Shown here: positions 32,480 through 45,025 of the stretch, in pieces
Layout of the letters: each line of letters starts with the position of its first letter
Numbering within the stretch: the stretch's first letter is position 1
Origin: Corythucha ciliata
Taxonomy: Eukaryota > Arthropoda > Insecta > Hemiptera > Tingidae
DNA: 64,000 nt
Reading direction: 5' to 3'
Assembly: GCA_038030265.1 (NCBI GenBank)
Contig: CM075938.1
Location: forward strand, 42,153,189-42,217,188
Notes under the pieces: model-generated
Databases searched by the model: none
The model's input: the letters and a program-made list of their open reading frames with translations, nothing else
Told to the model about the DNA's origin: nothing
Position numbers and translations under genes: made by a program

Positions 32480-33300
32480 ACTTTTGTCCCGATTTTGTCA
32501 AATTTCGAGTTGACAAAACACTTTGTCCCAACCCACTTCAGTGAACTCACGCTTTCTACTATTGATGGTGCAGTGCGGGAGAGAGGGGTCTTATTCAAAA
32601 CCCAAATTACGGGGTTTCAATCGTACAAATACCAGCTACGAAGTGGGGGAGGGATCTAATTTAAAAATAAAAGTTCACAAGCTTGGATCCTTAACGATTC
32701 AAATGTCACGGGTTTGACTCTTTCAAAACCAAATTTCATGGGTGTGGCTCTTCAAAAAGTAAATACAAGGTTCAAATAGCACCTATGGTTATTTTAGGTT
32801 TCGCATGAACCAAATACCGAACCCGAAACTTAATACTTTTGACTGATTTGGGACATTCCAAACCAAAATTCACGGATTTGGTGGTTCCTTCGATACGTAA
32901 AGTTCGTGATTTTTTACACTTCATCCCAAATTCATCAGATTTTTGATCATTTAAATACAAGTGTCGTGAAACTGGCTCCTTCAAAACACAATTTCATGTT
33001 TCAAGCGCAAAACGTAATTTCAAGATGGACTCGATTCCACTCTTTGGATCCACGTGATTTTCGTTCATTCAAATCCAAATTTCGTGTTGTTGACTATTGA
33101 TAAATTAAATTGTTTTGTAGGAGTGGCTAATCCAATAAACCATTTAGAAGGATATTGTTTCTCTAGAATCCGTACATTTGGCTCTTTCAAACACGAATTC
33201 CACGTATTTGGCCTCTCAGAAAACCCAATTCCACGCACGGGGTTTTGTATCCTACAAAAACAACATTTTGCAGTTTTGCTGATGCTGCCTTGAAAACAAT
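32480..33300. repeat. Degenerate tandem array, sub-type II
   Basis: Imperfect units of about 28-32 nt with the pattern ctctttcaaaaccaaatttc followed by acgggtttgg. Examples are cttcaaaacacaatttcatg, tttcaaacacgaattccacg and cattcaaatccaaatttcgt. No stable frame. Confidence 0.55.
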
Positions 33301-36300
33301 TTTGCAGTTTGGGCTTACTATCTCTTTCCAGTAGAATTTAATAAACGTTATGAAACTGATTATCTATTTCATTTGAAAAAACAAAAACAAAAAAAACAAC
33401 TATGGAAATGTCTCAGGCGATTATTTTAATCCTGCGAGATGGTCAACTGATTCTTCAAACCCAAGTGTTTGGTCTGTTTTATTAGAATTAGGAATTATTA
33501 CGCTCCGATTTTTGTTTAAAGATATTTTGAACCGAACTCGGGACAAAATGCGTCCCGGGATAACCTTGTCCGCGACGAGGGGCATGTAATAAGACATACC
33601 AGGACTGTCGCGGGGTACCCCACCTGCCCTCATTCTGCTCGTGCCCACGTTTGGTGCCTCACGTGAGTTGCCACCAAGAACCTTTGCACTGGGTGAGCGG
33701 GGAAACGCAGAGGTTATAGGTTGATCTGTAAAAACGTAACTCCTGTCACATTGCGGGGAGAAAAGGGAAAGGGGCTTGTCAATTTGTTATATCGCAACAA
33801 ATTGTTGTGGTAGCTTGCATTGCTTCGTGAGTGGACAGCACGGACCAATTTCACAATAAGTACTCCTGTCTAAGGTGTTGGTGAGGGGAAGTAGTCAAAT
33901 CCAGCATTGGAGAGTGCGAGGTCTATGTTTTTCTTGTCAGACTATAGTAGGCTTTTTCGTTTGTCATACCAAACTTTTCAAAACTTCCCCGGGCTGCCAA
34001 AAATCGTTCTTTTGTAATCACAAACATCTGAAGGTGACATCAATATCTGCCCCTAACTCACGTGATCTGAATGACGAATAAATGGACCTAGTATTTCTTT
34101 CTATACGTACATCATGTCTTACATTGTCTAGTGACTTAAATGTTTATTTTAGATGTCACGAGCACAGGCACGGGAAGTAGAAAAAACAATGCCAGTTGTT
34201 TTATTTTTGGGTAACCAAAAATAAAACTACGTGTTTTCCATGGTGAAAAACGAAAAAAGGGACGGCTGGCTTGAACGATTCTGTAACATTTCCACTATAT
34301 CAGCCCTCAATATCTAATGAAGGGGAAATTGTTTTCAAACCTCCTAGGTGACTATCCCTCTCCCCTCATCCCATCGACCGCTCACATTCTTCCACCATGT
34401 ATAGGGCAATGGCTTGTGCCAGACAAAGGGTTAGCCGAGCGGAGGGAGTTTCGGAGGAAATGAAAATTGAAAACATGGTAGTTCCGGGTGGAATAGGGAA
34501 AGTCTTTGCATTTGGATTTACGAGGGCGAACGTTGTGTCGCTTGGGAACCCCTTTCTCTCTATTCTCGAAGCACGCTGGTGATATACAAGGGAGGAAGAG
34601 AGAAAAAGAAACAACACGAACCCTTTTTCTCCGCGAGATGAGCAAGACTTCCGTTGGCAGAACAGACTTTTTTGTTTGGGACTACAAATCTCTCACGCTT
34701 TTCTTTTCTGTCTCACAGTATGAACGGATGCGGTTCTGGTTTTATGTTTTTTTATGGGTGCAGTGAGTTTTTCAAAGCCTACAGCACGGAAGAGATGGCG
34801 AAAGGGTGGAAAATGAATTGATCAAATTTGCAAAAGGGTTCTCTACATACCAACGAAACCACTCCCTCTCCTCATACAACATACCGAACACACTCTCCCT
34901 CCCACTTTTGGAGATACCCGATGGGGGTGGCATTGTTTTGGGGGACTACTAATTGCCAAAACGCGCTATTTATCATGGAAAAGCCACGTGGCCCGTCCTG
35001 TCTACCCTCCTACAAAAGGCTTTCGTGAAGCTAAGGGGGAAACAAACAAAGCATAAAATCCAGATATGGTTCAAATGCCATTAATATAATCAGGTTGTAT
35101 GGCTTGCCGAGGATCATAATTCCAGTGAATTCATTATGCGTTCAAACTATAAATTATTTCAAAATGAATTGGCTCTGGGAAAATTAAGCTGCTTGTCAAC
35201 AAAAGCTTCTCTGATGAAAAAGTTTTCAGATTGGGCTGTTAATTTCTCACCTTTCGTTTGAATTCGTCAATCAACTTCCCATAGTGAATGTCAACTCTTG
35301 ATTATCCTAATTGTTTCGTAATCAACATTTAAAATTGTTGGTTGTCAGTACTTAAAGGATTCTGCAACTATCTAGTTTCTAATAGAGATGAATATTTCTT
35401 TATAGGTGATGAGCTAAATAATTACAATGTGATAAAAATCGAGCCCGCGGCTCGATGTTGACCGCGAGAGGGAACATTGACTCCGATACACCACATCAGG
35501 GGTTTCCATCTCGATAAAGCAGTGCTTGAAGATTTATAAATAAATCAAGTAAAGGTGGGCATGGCGAAGGTGGTTGGATGAAGGGATGGCGTGGGGAGGG
35601 GGTTCGACTGGTGGTGCGGAAAGGGTCGAAAGAATAGGTCAAAAGGCGCACCTATTTATACATCGGAAGTCTCCAACACAGCCACCTGTCTTGGCTTGCG
35701 CCGCCTTTACAGAACCTCTGCCTTTAAATTTTTCTAAACGTGTACCATTATTTTTTTAATTAATTAAGCCCCTCCCCGCCCCGCCACCATAGCCATCTCA
35801 CGCAAACCCATTCCACCTTGAGCCCACCATTCTTAAACCGGCATTTATCACGGGGTCTATTTTTTTAAAGCACTCGATTAAAATGCTCAACGAGAGACTA
35901 GATTTCTGTATACGTGAGTTTAACTCAGTGTTGTCCCTTTCCTCATCTATAGTGAGCATAAAAGAAAAGCCCGCTTTTTAGATAATTGTAATTTCAATTT
36001 TGTCGGAAAGTTTCGTACGGATCTAAATAAAAAGGAAATGTTATTGTTCTCTCAAGGTTCCTTCCTTCAGATTTAGTTTACTTGAAGGGTCATTATCATT
36101 TCATTGACCGAGCGCTTCATCTTAACGAATGGGGAAGGGAGAAATCCCTTCCTTTTTTTTTCTGTTGTACGTTCCATCTCCTTGGTTGCTTCAACTTATA
36201 ATTCAAACAGGTAAACTCCGGTCAAAATCGAATTCCAATAACTTTTCTCTTTCACCCTCATCCCTAAAGCTCGCAATCGGGACTTGGCTTGTTTATTCAG

Positions 36301-36590
36301 AATGCGTGCTTTAATTAAAAAACAAGAACCTATTTTTTTCCGAGAGGGGAAAAAAGAAAATTGGTGATGGCAGGAGGTAGTGGAGGGAATTTCCTGATTG
36401 AGAAGGGTTTATTGTATTAAAATGATGGAGAGACACTTTTTCTTGTTATTTCAATTAACTTTTTGATCTATCTTTTCTTTTAATTGCTATAATGCTATAT
36501 AATGCCTTCGTCGATTACGTATATTCCAAGAAACCCTCAAAAACGATTGATATGATTCTGTTTCTAAAAAAAAACAACTACAACAAAATC
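33301..36590. other. No gene recognised; one MITE fragment
   Basis: 3.3 kb without a supported gene. The stretch 33949-34020 (taggctttttcgtttgtcat, then aaaatcgttcttttgtaatc) resembles the left 75 bp of the 49630 element and is probably a fragment of that family. The remaining open frames are short. Confidence 0.45.
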
Positions 36591-36599
36591 GACAACTTG

Positions 36600-37460
36600 C
36601 GCGCCATCAATGGTCAAACTTTGTGGCCTTGGTTTGATGGCCTATTTGAGCCCCAAAAATGGCAAAAAAGTCGATTCGTGTCTTGAAAATGGCTAAAATT
36701 ACTATATTTGAGCCCAAAAAAATGCCACACTTACTTAACGAGCTCTAAAAATGAATAAACTGAAGAATCGCGCTCTAAAAACGCCTGAACAGGTGACTCC
36801 TGCCCCTAGAATAGCGAAATCGACCAGTCGAAAATGCCCAATCCGGCCGTTCTCGCCTTATTCGAACGTACTATTCGCGCCTGTAAGCGTCAAAACTGAC
36901 TCTATGTGCCCTGAAAATGGATAAATGGGCGAATATTAGCGCATTGAAAATGCCTAAACAGGAGATTCCTGTACTGAAAATGGCCAAACTGACCATTCGT
37001 GCGATGAAAATGTTACACTGGCTATTAACTCCCCATGAATGACCATACTGGCAATTTGCGCCCTAGACTGACTATTTGCTCTCTACAGAAAGGCAAATTT
37101 GACTATTAACGCTCTAAATTGGCGTGAGAAAAATGGCGTACTATGGGCAATTAACGATCTATAAATTGTCAAACTGATCATGCGCGCCCTTTACAGAGGC
37201 TACAGATGGTGTTAATGACGATCCGTGCCATCAAAATGGTTATTTGCCCAACATAGTACAAAATGGCCAAACAAGGCTATTCGCAACTTAAACCGAAAAA
37301 CTGACCACTCGTGTCTACGCTCTGAACACTGGACCGTCCACACCTTACCACCTGGCTGACCCCCCTTCCACTCCCCCGTGTTGGGGTTACACGCAGCCTA
37401 ACTGAGGATAAACTGACCACTGTCGCGCTATAAAATTGTTTGTCTGGCTAATCACGCCCT
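36600..37460. repeat. Degenerate tandem array, sub-type IV
   Basis: Units of about 28-32 nt resembling gccaaactgaccattcgcgc followed by cctgaaaatg can be followed across the region. The array resumes after the LINE derivative at 38120-38340 (gcaaaacgtaccattcgtag, gcgaaacttttcattcgtg). Confidence 0.65.
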
Positions 37461-37464
37461 TCCT

Positions 37465-38118
37465 TGGGTGGAACGTTGTAACAAGAGAACTTCAGGGGGG
37501 AACAAGAACAGCTGGTTTAGCGCTGACCTGAGTGATTTGTGGGCTCGGCTTGTTGATGCCTGCTATTTGTACAATTGTACGAAATCCGAAGTATTTCTTG
37601 ACTTCAAAAAGGCTCTTCGTAAGGAATATAAACGCAGAATTAAACTGGCAAGAATATAGAGGAGAACAATCAAAAATCAAGGTTCATCGAAAATGCTTCC
37701 AACCCACAGCAAGCAATGTGGAGTTTGATTAAATAGAAGAAGCGTAATAGCTCCGGTATCAACATCTCACCTGAAAGTTTTAGTGAATACTTCTCACACC
37801 ACGGACAGGAAGGACTCAGAAGGATCACACCCTGAAGTCGCTGACAAGAGCAGAAATGACATTTCAGAAATAACCTGCCGATGTTAAAGAGCTGCCTTAC
37901 CCTTCCTTCAAACGCGCTGTTCGGGCGCTCCTGCGTGGAACATTCTAGCGCCTTTGACGATTTCCTCAGTTCGGATTTGTTTGACGTTACGCCTTCCCTT
38001 CATTGTTGTGTCCTTCCGTATTGATTATTTATTCGCTTATAATGTATCATAATTCGTTCTTTCTTTTGACGTATGTCTTACCTCCTAGGTGATGATAATA
38101 AAAGCTCTCTCTCCTCCT
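37465..38118 (+). pseudogene. Internally deleted LINE (EN-RT linker plus 3' end)
   Basis: Frame 37468-37659 reads WFSADLSDLWARLVDACYL and ends in KKALRKEYKRRIKLA. A shifted frame from 37680 reads RFIENASNPQQAMWSLIK, a stop, then SSGINISPESFSEYFSHH. Both are typical of the region between the endonuclease and RT of non-LTR elements. Almost the whole RT is missing: from about 37880 the sequence reads LPYPSFKRAVRALLRG, like a LINE C-terminus. A 3' untranslated region follows, ending in AATAAAAG and a short CTCTCTC tail (38090-38110). It looks like a non-autonomous deletion derivative. It lies inside a sub-type IV array. Confidence 0.65.
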
Positions 38119-38339
38119 AAATATGGCAAAACGTACCATTCGTAGCCGGGAAATGGCGAAACTTTTCATTCGTGTTCAAAAATGGCCTACCTCTACGCAA
38201 TGGAAAATGGGCTATAGCGTTTCGAGCAGGAAAATTCATATTTTCGGACATTATCAACTGTTTCACGGCTAAATAGTGGGATTTCTCAGCTTAAGTTTCC
38301 AAAATGGAGATTTTGTAATGAAATGGGGATGGAAAATTG

Positions 38340-39462
38340 CCAGTTTTTGGCCAAAATCACAATTTTAGAGCCTACTAAAATCTCCATTGGTGTGCTTAAG
38401 CCGCAATATTTGCGATTAAGGGCCGGATCGACAATGTCCGTTTCAGTGTTGTTAAGGGTTTGAACGTTTTTGTATGCAACATGCTAAATGATGATTGGGG
38501 TATAAGCTTTTAAGTTCGGAACTTTGAACCAATAACCCATGTGGTCGACCCGGGCCATAGTCGCAATTTACGCGATGCGTTTTGAGCTAAAATCGGTAAA
38601 ATTTCCAGTTTTGCAATGAAAACGTCAGTTTTCAGTCGACAGTTTTAGGGTAAAAACTTCAATTTTGGCTTAAAACTCGTCAGTTTTGGGGTAAAATTGC
38701 CAGTTTTGTAGTGACGTCTTCAGTTATGGGGCGACTCGTCAGCTTTGGCGTGAAATCGTCTGTTTTAGTATAAAATCGTCACATTTTTGGGGTGAATTCG
38801 TCAGTTTTATGGTGAAATCGCCGGTTCTCAAGGCAGAGTCGTCCTTTTACTAGGCCTAAAATCATAAGTTTTGGGCAAAACTTTAGTTAAAGTGTGATAT
38901 TGTCAGTTTTGGAGTAAATTAATCTAATTTTGGGGGTGAAATCGTCGATTCAGGTATAAAATATTTATTTTTGAAATAATACAGAAAAGTTTAGTTTTCG
39001 GCTAAAAATTTAAGTTTTTGTATTGATATCTTCATTTGGTGGTGGCAGGGGGGTAACACTTCACCTTTGGCGAGAAGTTGAACGTTTTGTCTGGTTGAAA
39101 ATGTTAGATTTTTGCGTCTCTCAAACAAGACGTTTGATGAAAAGTCGGACACCCAGTACATTTGAGTGCCAAGCCCCTTTCCTCCAAGTATCGATTTCCG
39201 AGGAAAACATTGTCAGTTTTTGGATAGAAAATCAGGAATAGAAGGTTAAAAGCGATAGTTTCCTAACGAAGATATTAGTTTTCGGTGCAGGATTATGACC
39301 CTTTTTGTGAATACTCAGTTTCCGGGGAAGAATTTGGCGATTTATTGCGCTTATTTCTGATGCGCCTGATTTAATAAACAATACCAATTCTTTTGCCTGG
39401 GTCTCTATAGAACATCCGACATCTTCTGCCAACCCCTCGGCCAAGGGCTGGCTGCGCCACTG
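38340..39462. repeat. Degenerate array, sub-type III, ending in a hAT-like terminus (copy 1)
   Basis: Units of about 22-25 nt with the pattern tttggggtgaaatcgtcagt run to about 39010. A unique-looking tail follows, including gacgtttgatgaaaagtcgg, and ends in the reverse complement of CAGTGGCGCAGCCAGCCC at 39462. The tail and array match 44150-45025 in the same order. The terminus has the form of a hAT end, so the array appears to be part of a non-autonomous transposon whose left end I could not place. Confidence 0.55.
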
Positions 39463-42242
39463 ATTTGATTGATCAATTCCGAATTTTTTCTCTCACGAAC
39501 CCCAAATGCCCGGCATTCAGTTCGATTGGGCAAGGCTGTGAGTTCCCACGCGAGAGGAAATCGCCAATAGAACCGCGAAATGCGCTAATTTCCAGCTACA
39601 TACAATGTTTTCTGTACTAAATATTCACACAAATAAGAAAAGTGCTGTCTATTAAAAGGTTTTTGAAGGGTTGAAAAACCTTCGTTGAGAAAAAAATAAT
39701 GTTATATTTGCCTCCAAACCTGACGATTTTTCAAGAACCGCAAACTTAACAAAAATAAAATGAAAACGGAGCCATCGGTATTCCCTACTGCCTCCCCCCC
39801 CCTCACATTCCACTTCTGTCTCCTTTGATTGACAGAAAATTCGAATCACATTATACAACATTCCCCCACTATTTTTTTTTGTTTATTTTTATTTGGAAGA
39901 AGTGACAGCTGCCCTATCTTATTTTTAGTCCCCCCGCCCCACCTTTTACACCACATAAAGCCCTCTATGAAAGATTGCACATGCTGTTCAGATCGAGCGC
40001 AAATACGTATCTTCCACCCAGTTGCTTAACACTGTGTAGGATTTTTTTTTTTTTTTTTTTTCTTGTATTTGGTAGGAACGAAAATATTAGAGGTTCAAGG
40101 TTTTGATAAAATATTCACTCAAATCTCTTTAGCCCAGAAAGACAAATTATGTAGCCCTATTTTTTTGCTTCACTAGTGTAGAGAAGCACACGATTTGATT
40201 GATAAATTTTGAAATAATGAATAATATCAGATAATATTCTTCATTGATGTAATACTAGAGCAGCAAAGAAACAGGTCTATTAAAGGAAAAGTACGTTAAG
40301 AAGTGCCAAATTGAAGAAAACAGCAAGGATACTTTGGAAACAGGAACAAACTTTAAACGGTGGGGAGGGGGTAGAATTTGGCCACTCCTCCCTTTTAGGG
40401 ATGAACTATTTTGATAGTATTAATGAAGAAATAATAATTATAATAAATACATATTCCTATCCTATTATATATATATTTTGGCGTGCTGAACGAATTAAAA
40501 GCAACACCAAGTCCGTGGGGTGATTAGCTTTTAAATATGACGTAATTTGTAAAGGTTCAATTCATAAAAGTAACTTTCCCTTATTTCATCCGTAAACCGT
40601 TTTGTGTTAAAAATATTGGTACGGCAGTTGTGATATTGCGGTTTCGCGGAAAAATTAAGGACCCTCTCAAAATTCATTCGTTGCTAATCGTTGGTACCTA
40701 TGTTAGAAAAATTATATAATTCTCAGGGTGAAATATAAGAATGGAACACTGTCAATAAAGGAGAAGTCTTATTGGGCGGTTAAACACAGACTGTATGAGA
40801 CGTAATGACTGACAACGAAAAAAAAAAAAAAAAAAAAAAAAGCTAATAATTAGCTCGCGAGCGCTACTTGTTAAGAGAAACACAAGGTCTTTTCGGTGGA
40901 TTTTTAAAGAGAGAAGAAAAAAAAATGCGTGGGAGGACCTACAATAAGAGCCTTGAATCTCATCTTTCTTTTTCTCCTTGGGTAAAGAGCCCCTCGCCAC
41001 CAAAACCATTACACCCTATGAGCGTTCCCTTAAATAGCCACACATAACACTGTACAGGGCGTAACGCTTCTCGTTTAGTAGCCCACTCTGTAGATCAGCA
41101 TAGGTTGCGTCAATCTGAACAAACCTCATGTTGTTTTTTTTCTCAACATTTTTAAGCGCAAAAAATATAGGGCGCGGGATAATTTCAAGAACAAGTAAAA
41201 GTTAATTTACATTTATTCAAAAGTAAAGAGAGACGTGGTTTGGAAAATTCAATAGTGAGGCCCTCCGAATCTGTGCCTCCCTCTTATTGTGATTTTAGCA
41301 AAAAACTCTTCCCACATTACGAGAGAGGAGAAAAATTGTAACACTTCTTCAGGGACAAGTAACCTCGCCTTATTCCCATCAGTTCCGTTGACTCTTTAAA
41401 TGTAATAAAGTTAAATACTGCTTGACTGCAACTAGAAAATGTTTGCTTTTGAAGAGGGATTATAATCCCGCTCACCCCTTTTCACGGATCAAAGAGTTGA
41501 AACAGAGCCAATTAATATCTAAAACTTTTACTCCCTCTCCTTTCAATCAAAGAGTGGGGTGCATAATTACCCAGGAGGTTTGCTTTCAACTTCACACTGT
41601 GCCTCCCTCCCGTCATCATTTCTTACTTTTCGCACTCTATTAACGCTGTGACTATAAGCTTAGAATCTGCAAATGGAATTAAATAAGAGATTTGCTGTAT
41701 ACCAATTTCTTCAATCCAAACAAAATTTAGAACTTGAGTTATAAGAAAATTTAGTTCTTGTTTCAATCTGGTTTGTGGAGGAGAAAATGCAAAAAATTTC
41801 CTCCTTCGGTTGAAGGAGGAACCCAGAATAATTATCAAGTAGGTTCTAAACGTCACGTTTAAAACTGTAGCGATAAATGGATAGTGGTAGGTAGTACTAA
41901 CCTGGACTTGTCTGCCAACTGAGTCCCCCAATAAACATTTTCCTGAAACATAAAAGTAGATAAGTTAGAATATTGAATAAGTTGATTCAAAAATCTATGG
42001 GTTTAAAAATGAGATACGAGGGAAAGAAAAGTATTGGCCCACGGGGGAGGGGACCCGATAAGACATAACAGATTAGATATAAGTATCCCCTTCTCGTAAA
42101 AGATGCCCTGTTCTCTTGATCTTCTAAGATGTTTCACTTTTTTTTTTTTTTTTTTTAATGTTTTTCAATAATTCCATAATTCGAAAGAGAATCCTTTTCA
42201 AGAACTCTAGCCTGGAGGCCAAGCGAGTCGTCGTGGATGTGT
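39463..42242. other. No gene recognised
   Basis: AT-rich sequence with a T tract (about 40040-40060), an A tract (40818-40841) and another T tract at about 42138-42157. Minus-strand open frame 41623-41931 (102 codons) has no recognisable domain. Confidence 0.5.
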
Positions 42243-42375
42243 CATTTAATAGCGTTTCGCATTTGCATAAATTTCTGCAACGGAGCAATTCATTTCCATC
42301 CGATTCAAAGAGGACGGATGGGAATGAACTGCCTAAATGCAGAATTTTGTGCAAGTGGGAAAAGCTATTAGAATG
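42243..42375. mobile_element. 133-bp near-perfect palindrome
   Basis: CATTTAATAGCGTTTCGCAT at the left pairs with the reverse complement of the right end (CATTCTAATAGCTTTTCCCA). Complementarity continues through gcataaatttctgca and ttcatttccatccg, around a 12-base loop (attcaaagagga). As a result, both strands encode similar peptides (SHLHK...SFPS). It could be a palindromic MITE or a long hairpin RNA source. Confidence 0.7.
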
Positions 42376-42529
42376 ATTTTGACAACGCTTCATAATTACA
42401 TTTTCACTCCGGCAACTGGTGGTGGGAAAGAGTGCATTTCATTTACACACGAATACTCAAACCATCCAAACAGTACAAAGACAAAATTCGTTTCCCTCTA
42501 ACTGCCAAGGCGTAGGGAATTTTACATCA

Positions 42530-42720
42530 GATTCGCTATTCCCGCAAAATTAGTTTTTTAAACCGAGCGAAAAATCGTGTTTTTCGGGGATTCAACCCCA
42601 CGAGATTGGTATTCAGAGGGCCCACTGTATATTTTTTTAGAGCCAGCCCCACGATATTATGATTATTTATGATCCACCACCGCGAAATTTAATTTACGAC
42701 TAAATCCGGACCCTCGAAAT
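42530..42720. repeat. Short degenerate array, sub-type II-like
   Basis: Units with cgcaaaattagttttt, gagcgaaaaatcgtgttttt, cccacgagattggta and ccgcgaaatttaattta precede MITE copy 2. Confidence 0.45.
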
Positions 42721-42722
42721 TA

Positions 42723-42937
42723 TAGCCCGTCAAGAATAACATGAACCCGCGGCCAGCGCTCACTCATTCGATTAGTTGCAACTTCTCTTCACTCAACTTT
42801 CCGTTAGCGAATTGGTTGTCCCACTGTTTACCAAAGATACGTGTTATTATCAAGCCGAAGTTCCATGGAGGGGTAAGGAAAAATAGCTAGAGGGGTCGAT
42901 CACAGGAGGGCGAGGTCCACGTTTAATTGACGAGCTA
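42723..42937 (+). mobile_element. TA-target MITE, copy 2
   Basis: TAGCCCGTCAAGAATAACAT at the left, preceded by TA. The right end TTAATTGACGAGCTA is the imperfect inverse. The body aligns with 26094-26306 (attcgattagttgcaa, ctgtttaccaa, agttccatggagg, ggagggcgaggtcca). No coding capacity. Confidence 0.8.
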
Positions 42938-43960
42938 AGGCTTGTACGAGTAGGCCACTCGCCACAACCCTCTAAATTGTTCCAGAATATTGGTTTTGAA
43001 AGGATCAACCGTGCGAAAACTAGTTTCTAGAAATAGCCAGACCAGCGAAATCACTCGTTGAAATGAGCCAACATCCTGGAAATTTGGAATTTAAGCGTGT
43101 TAAATCCATTAAGTTGGCCTTTTTTAGGGAGCAAACTTCTCGAAATAGGTTTTCTGGACTAGCATGATTTGCGAAATTTGGTTTTCGTGCCGAAGTCTAA
43201 ATTATTAGTTCATGAATTAATCAAAACCGAGAAATTTAATTCAGTAGCAAGTGTCAAATTCGTGAAACTAGGAGAAAGAAATAGCCGAAACCGCGGAATT
43301 GATTTTTTACGCTCCAACGCCGTGAAATTGAAATTTTGTATGAGAAACTCCCCAAAGTTGGCGTTTTAGGTAGCCGATCCTGCGAAATTGTATACTGCAG
43401 TTGCTCTCCCCTAGGCGCGAAAGCGAAGACTTAGTGGGGCAGCTGCCCACCCCTAGATACCATAAAAAAGTACAAATTCTTCTTTGTTACGTTGACGTTC
43501 ACTAAAGAAATCATTCCTGGAATTTGGCTCACTAAAAAACCAATTCCGAGGATTTTCGAGGCCTAAAAATACATTTTTGCAGATCTGACTCAGCCTAAAG
43601 GGATACTCAGATTTAGCCTTAAAAACCAAATTTTGCGAATTTTTCTCGCAAAAAGAAAAGTTATTTGCAGGTCTAGCTCACTGAAAAATGCATTTCGCGG
43701 GATTCGCACATTCAATAACAAATTCCGAGAATTTTGCCCTCAAGAACCATTTTTACGCGTTTGGCTCACTGCTAACTTGAAAACCAATTGCTCAAATTCC
43801 GCTATCTAAAAAACATCAATTCGCGGATTTGTTTCGCGAAAGCCGTGAGTTTCCGTGGCTGGAAAATCAATTTTGTGTTTGCCTAATTCAACAACTAACT
43901 TTGCGGATTTGTCATATTATCTAATAAACTGTTTCCGCAGGCCTGAAAATGGAGGTCGCA
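42938..43960. repeat. Degenerate tandem array, sub-type II
   Basis: Long run of imperfect units of about 28-32 nt such as gcgaaatttggttttcgtg, ccgaaaccgcggaattga, attttgcgaatttttctcgc, aattcgcggatttgtttcgc and actttgcggatttgtc. It passes into sub-type III near 43960. Confidence 0.6.
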
Positions 43961-45025
43961 AGACTGAAAACCCAGTGTCTCGGACTACGCTTCTCCGAAA
44001 TCTAAAATCGCCAGCTTAATAGTGATGAAATTAGCAGTTTTATGCACAAATCGCTATTGCAGTACCTACTAGAATCGCCATTGTCTTATTAAACCGCCAT
44101 TTTGTGCTAGAATTGCCGTTTCGATTCAAAATTTTTAATCTTGAGGTAAAACCACTAAATTTATTTTTAGGGTGAAATCGCCAGTTTGTAGCAATTCTAG
44201 GGTAAAAACTTCAATTTTGAGTTTAAAAACGTCAGTTTTGGGGAAAGGTAGCCAGTTTTGAATATAGTGACAGCTTTTCGGTTAACACGTCAGCTTTGGG
44301 TGTGAAATCGTCTGTTTCGGAGTAATGTCGTCTGTATTGTGGTGAAACTGTCGGTTTTGTGTTAAAATCGAGAGTTTTCAAGTCAGAGTCGTAAGTTCGG
44401 CGTAAAATCATCTGTTTTAGGGGAAAAGTCAGTCATGGTGTGAAATTGTCAGTTTTTGAGTAAAATATCCAAATTTGAGTTGGTTATGCCAGTTATCCTC
44501 TTATTTGGGAACAAATCGTCAGAATAATGTGGTTACATCGTCAGTAAAATCATCAGTTTTAGTGCATATTGGGGGGTAAAATCGCCAGTTGTGTTGTGAA
44601 AACTTCAGTTTTGGGGTAACACTTCTTGCGTGAAATTGATGCCTGTTTCGGAATAAAATATTCAGTTTCAGAGGAAAATCTTCAGTTTTGGGTTAAAAAA
44701 TATCAGTTTGTTCACGTCTCTCATGCAAGACGTTGAAAAGTCGGACACCTTGTATTGGAGGTCTAAGCCCTTCCTACAAAGTAGCAACATTTCTGGGAGA
44801 AACATTGTCAATTTTCGGACAGAAATTCCTGACTAGAAGACTATACAACGACAGTTTGCCAGCAGAACTGCTAGTTTTTGACGGATTCTGAACCTTTTTG
44901 TGGAAATTCAGTATCTGGGGAACAATTTGACGATAATAAAGCGCCTGTATGTTTCTGAATAGACAAACTAATCTGCGACATCTTTCTGCCCCCCCCCCCC
45001 AGACTAAGGGCTGGCTATGCCCCTG
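43961..45025. repeat. Degenerate array, sub-type III, ending in a hAT-like terminus (copy 2)
   Basis: Units like ggtgaaatcgccagttt and gggtaaaacttcagttttg, then a tail with gcaagacgttgaaaagtcgg and a C tract, ending in the reverse complement of CAGGGGCATAGCCAGCCC at 45025. It is homologous in order with 38340-39462. The CAGGGGC-TAGCCAG terminus is common in hAT-like non-autonomous elements. Confidence 0.6.

Noticed and set aside
42124..42393. Similar peptides (SHLHK...SFPS) predicted from opposite strands
   Set aside because: This is a consequence of the 133-bp palindrome, not of two genes.
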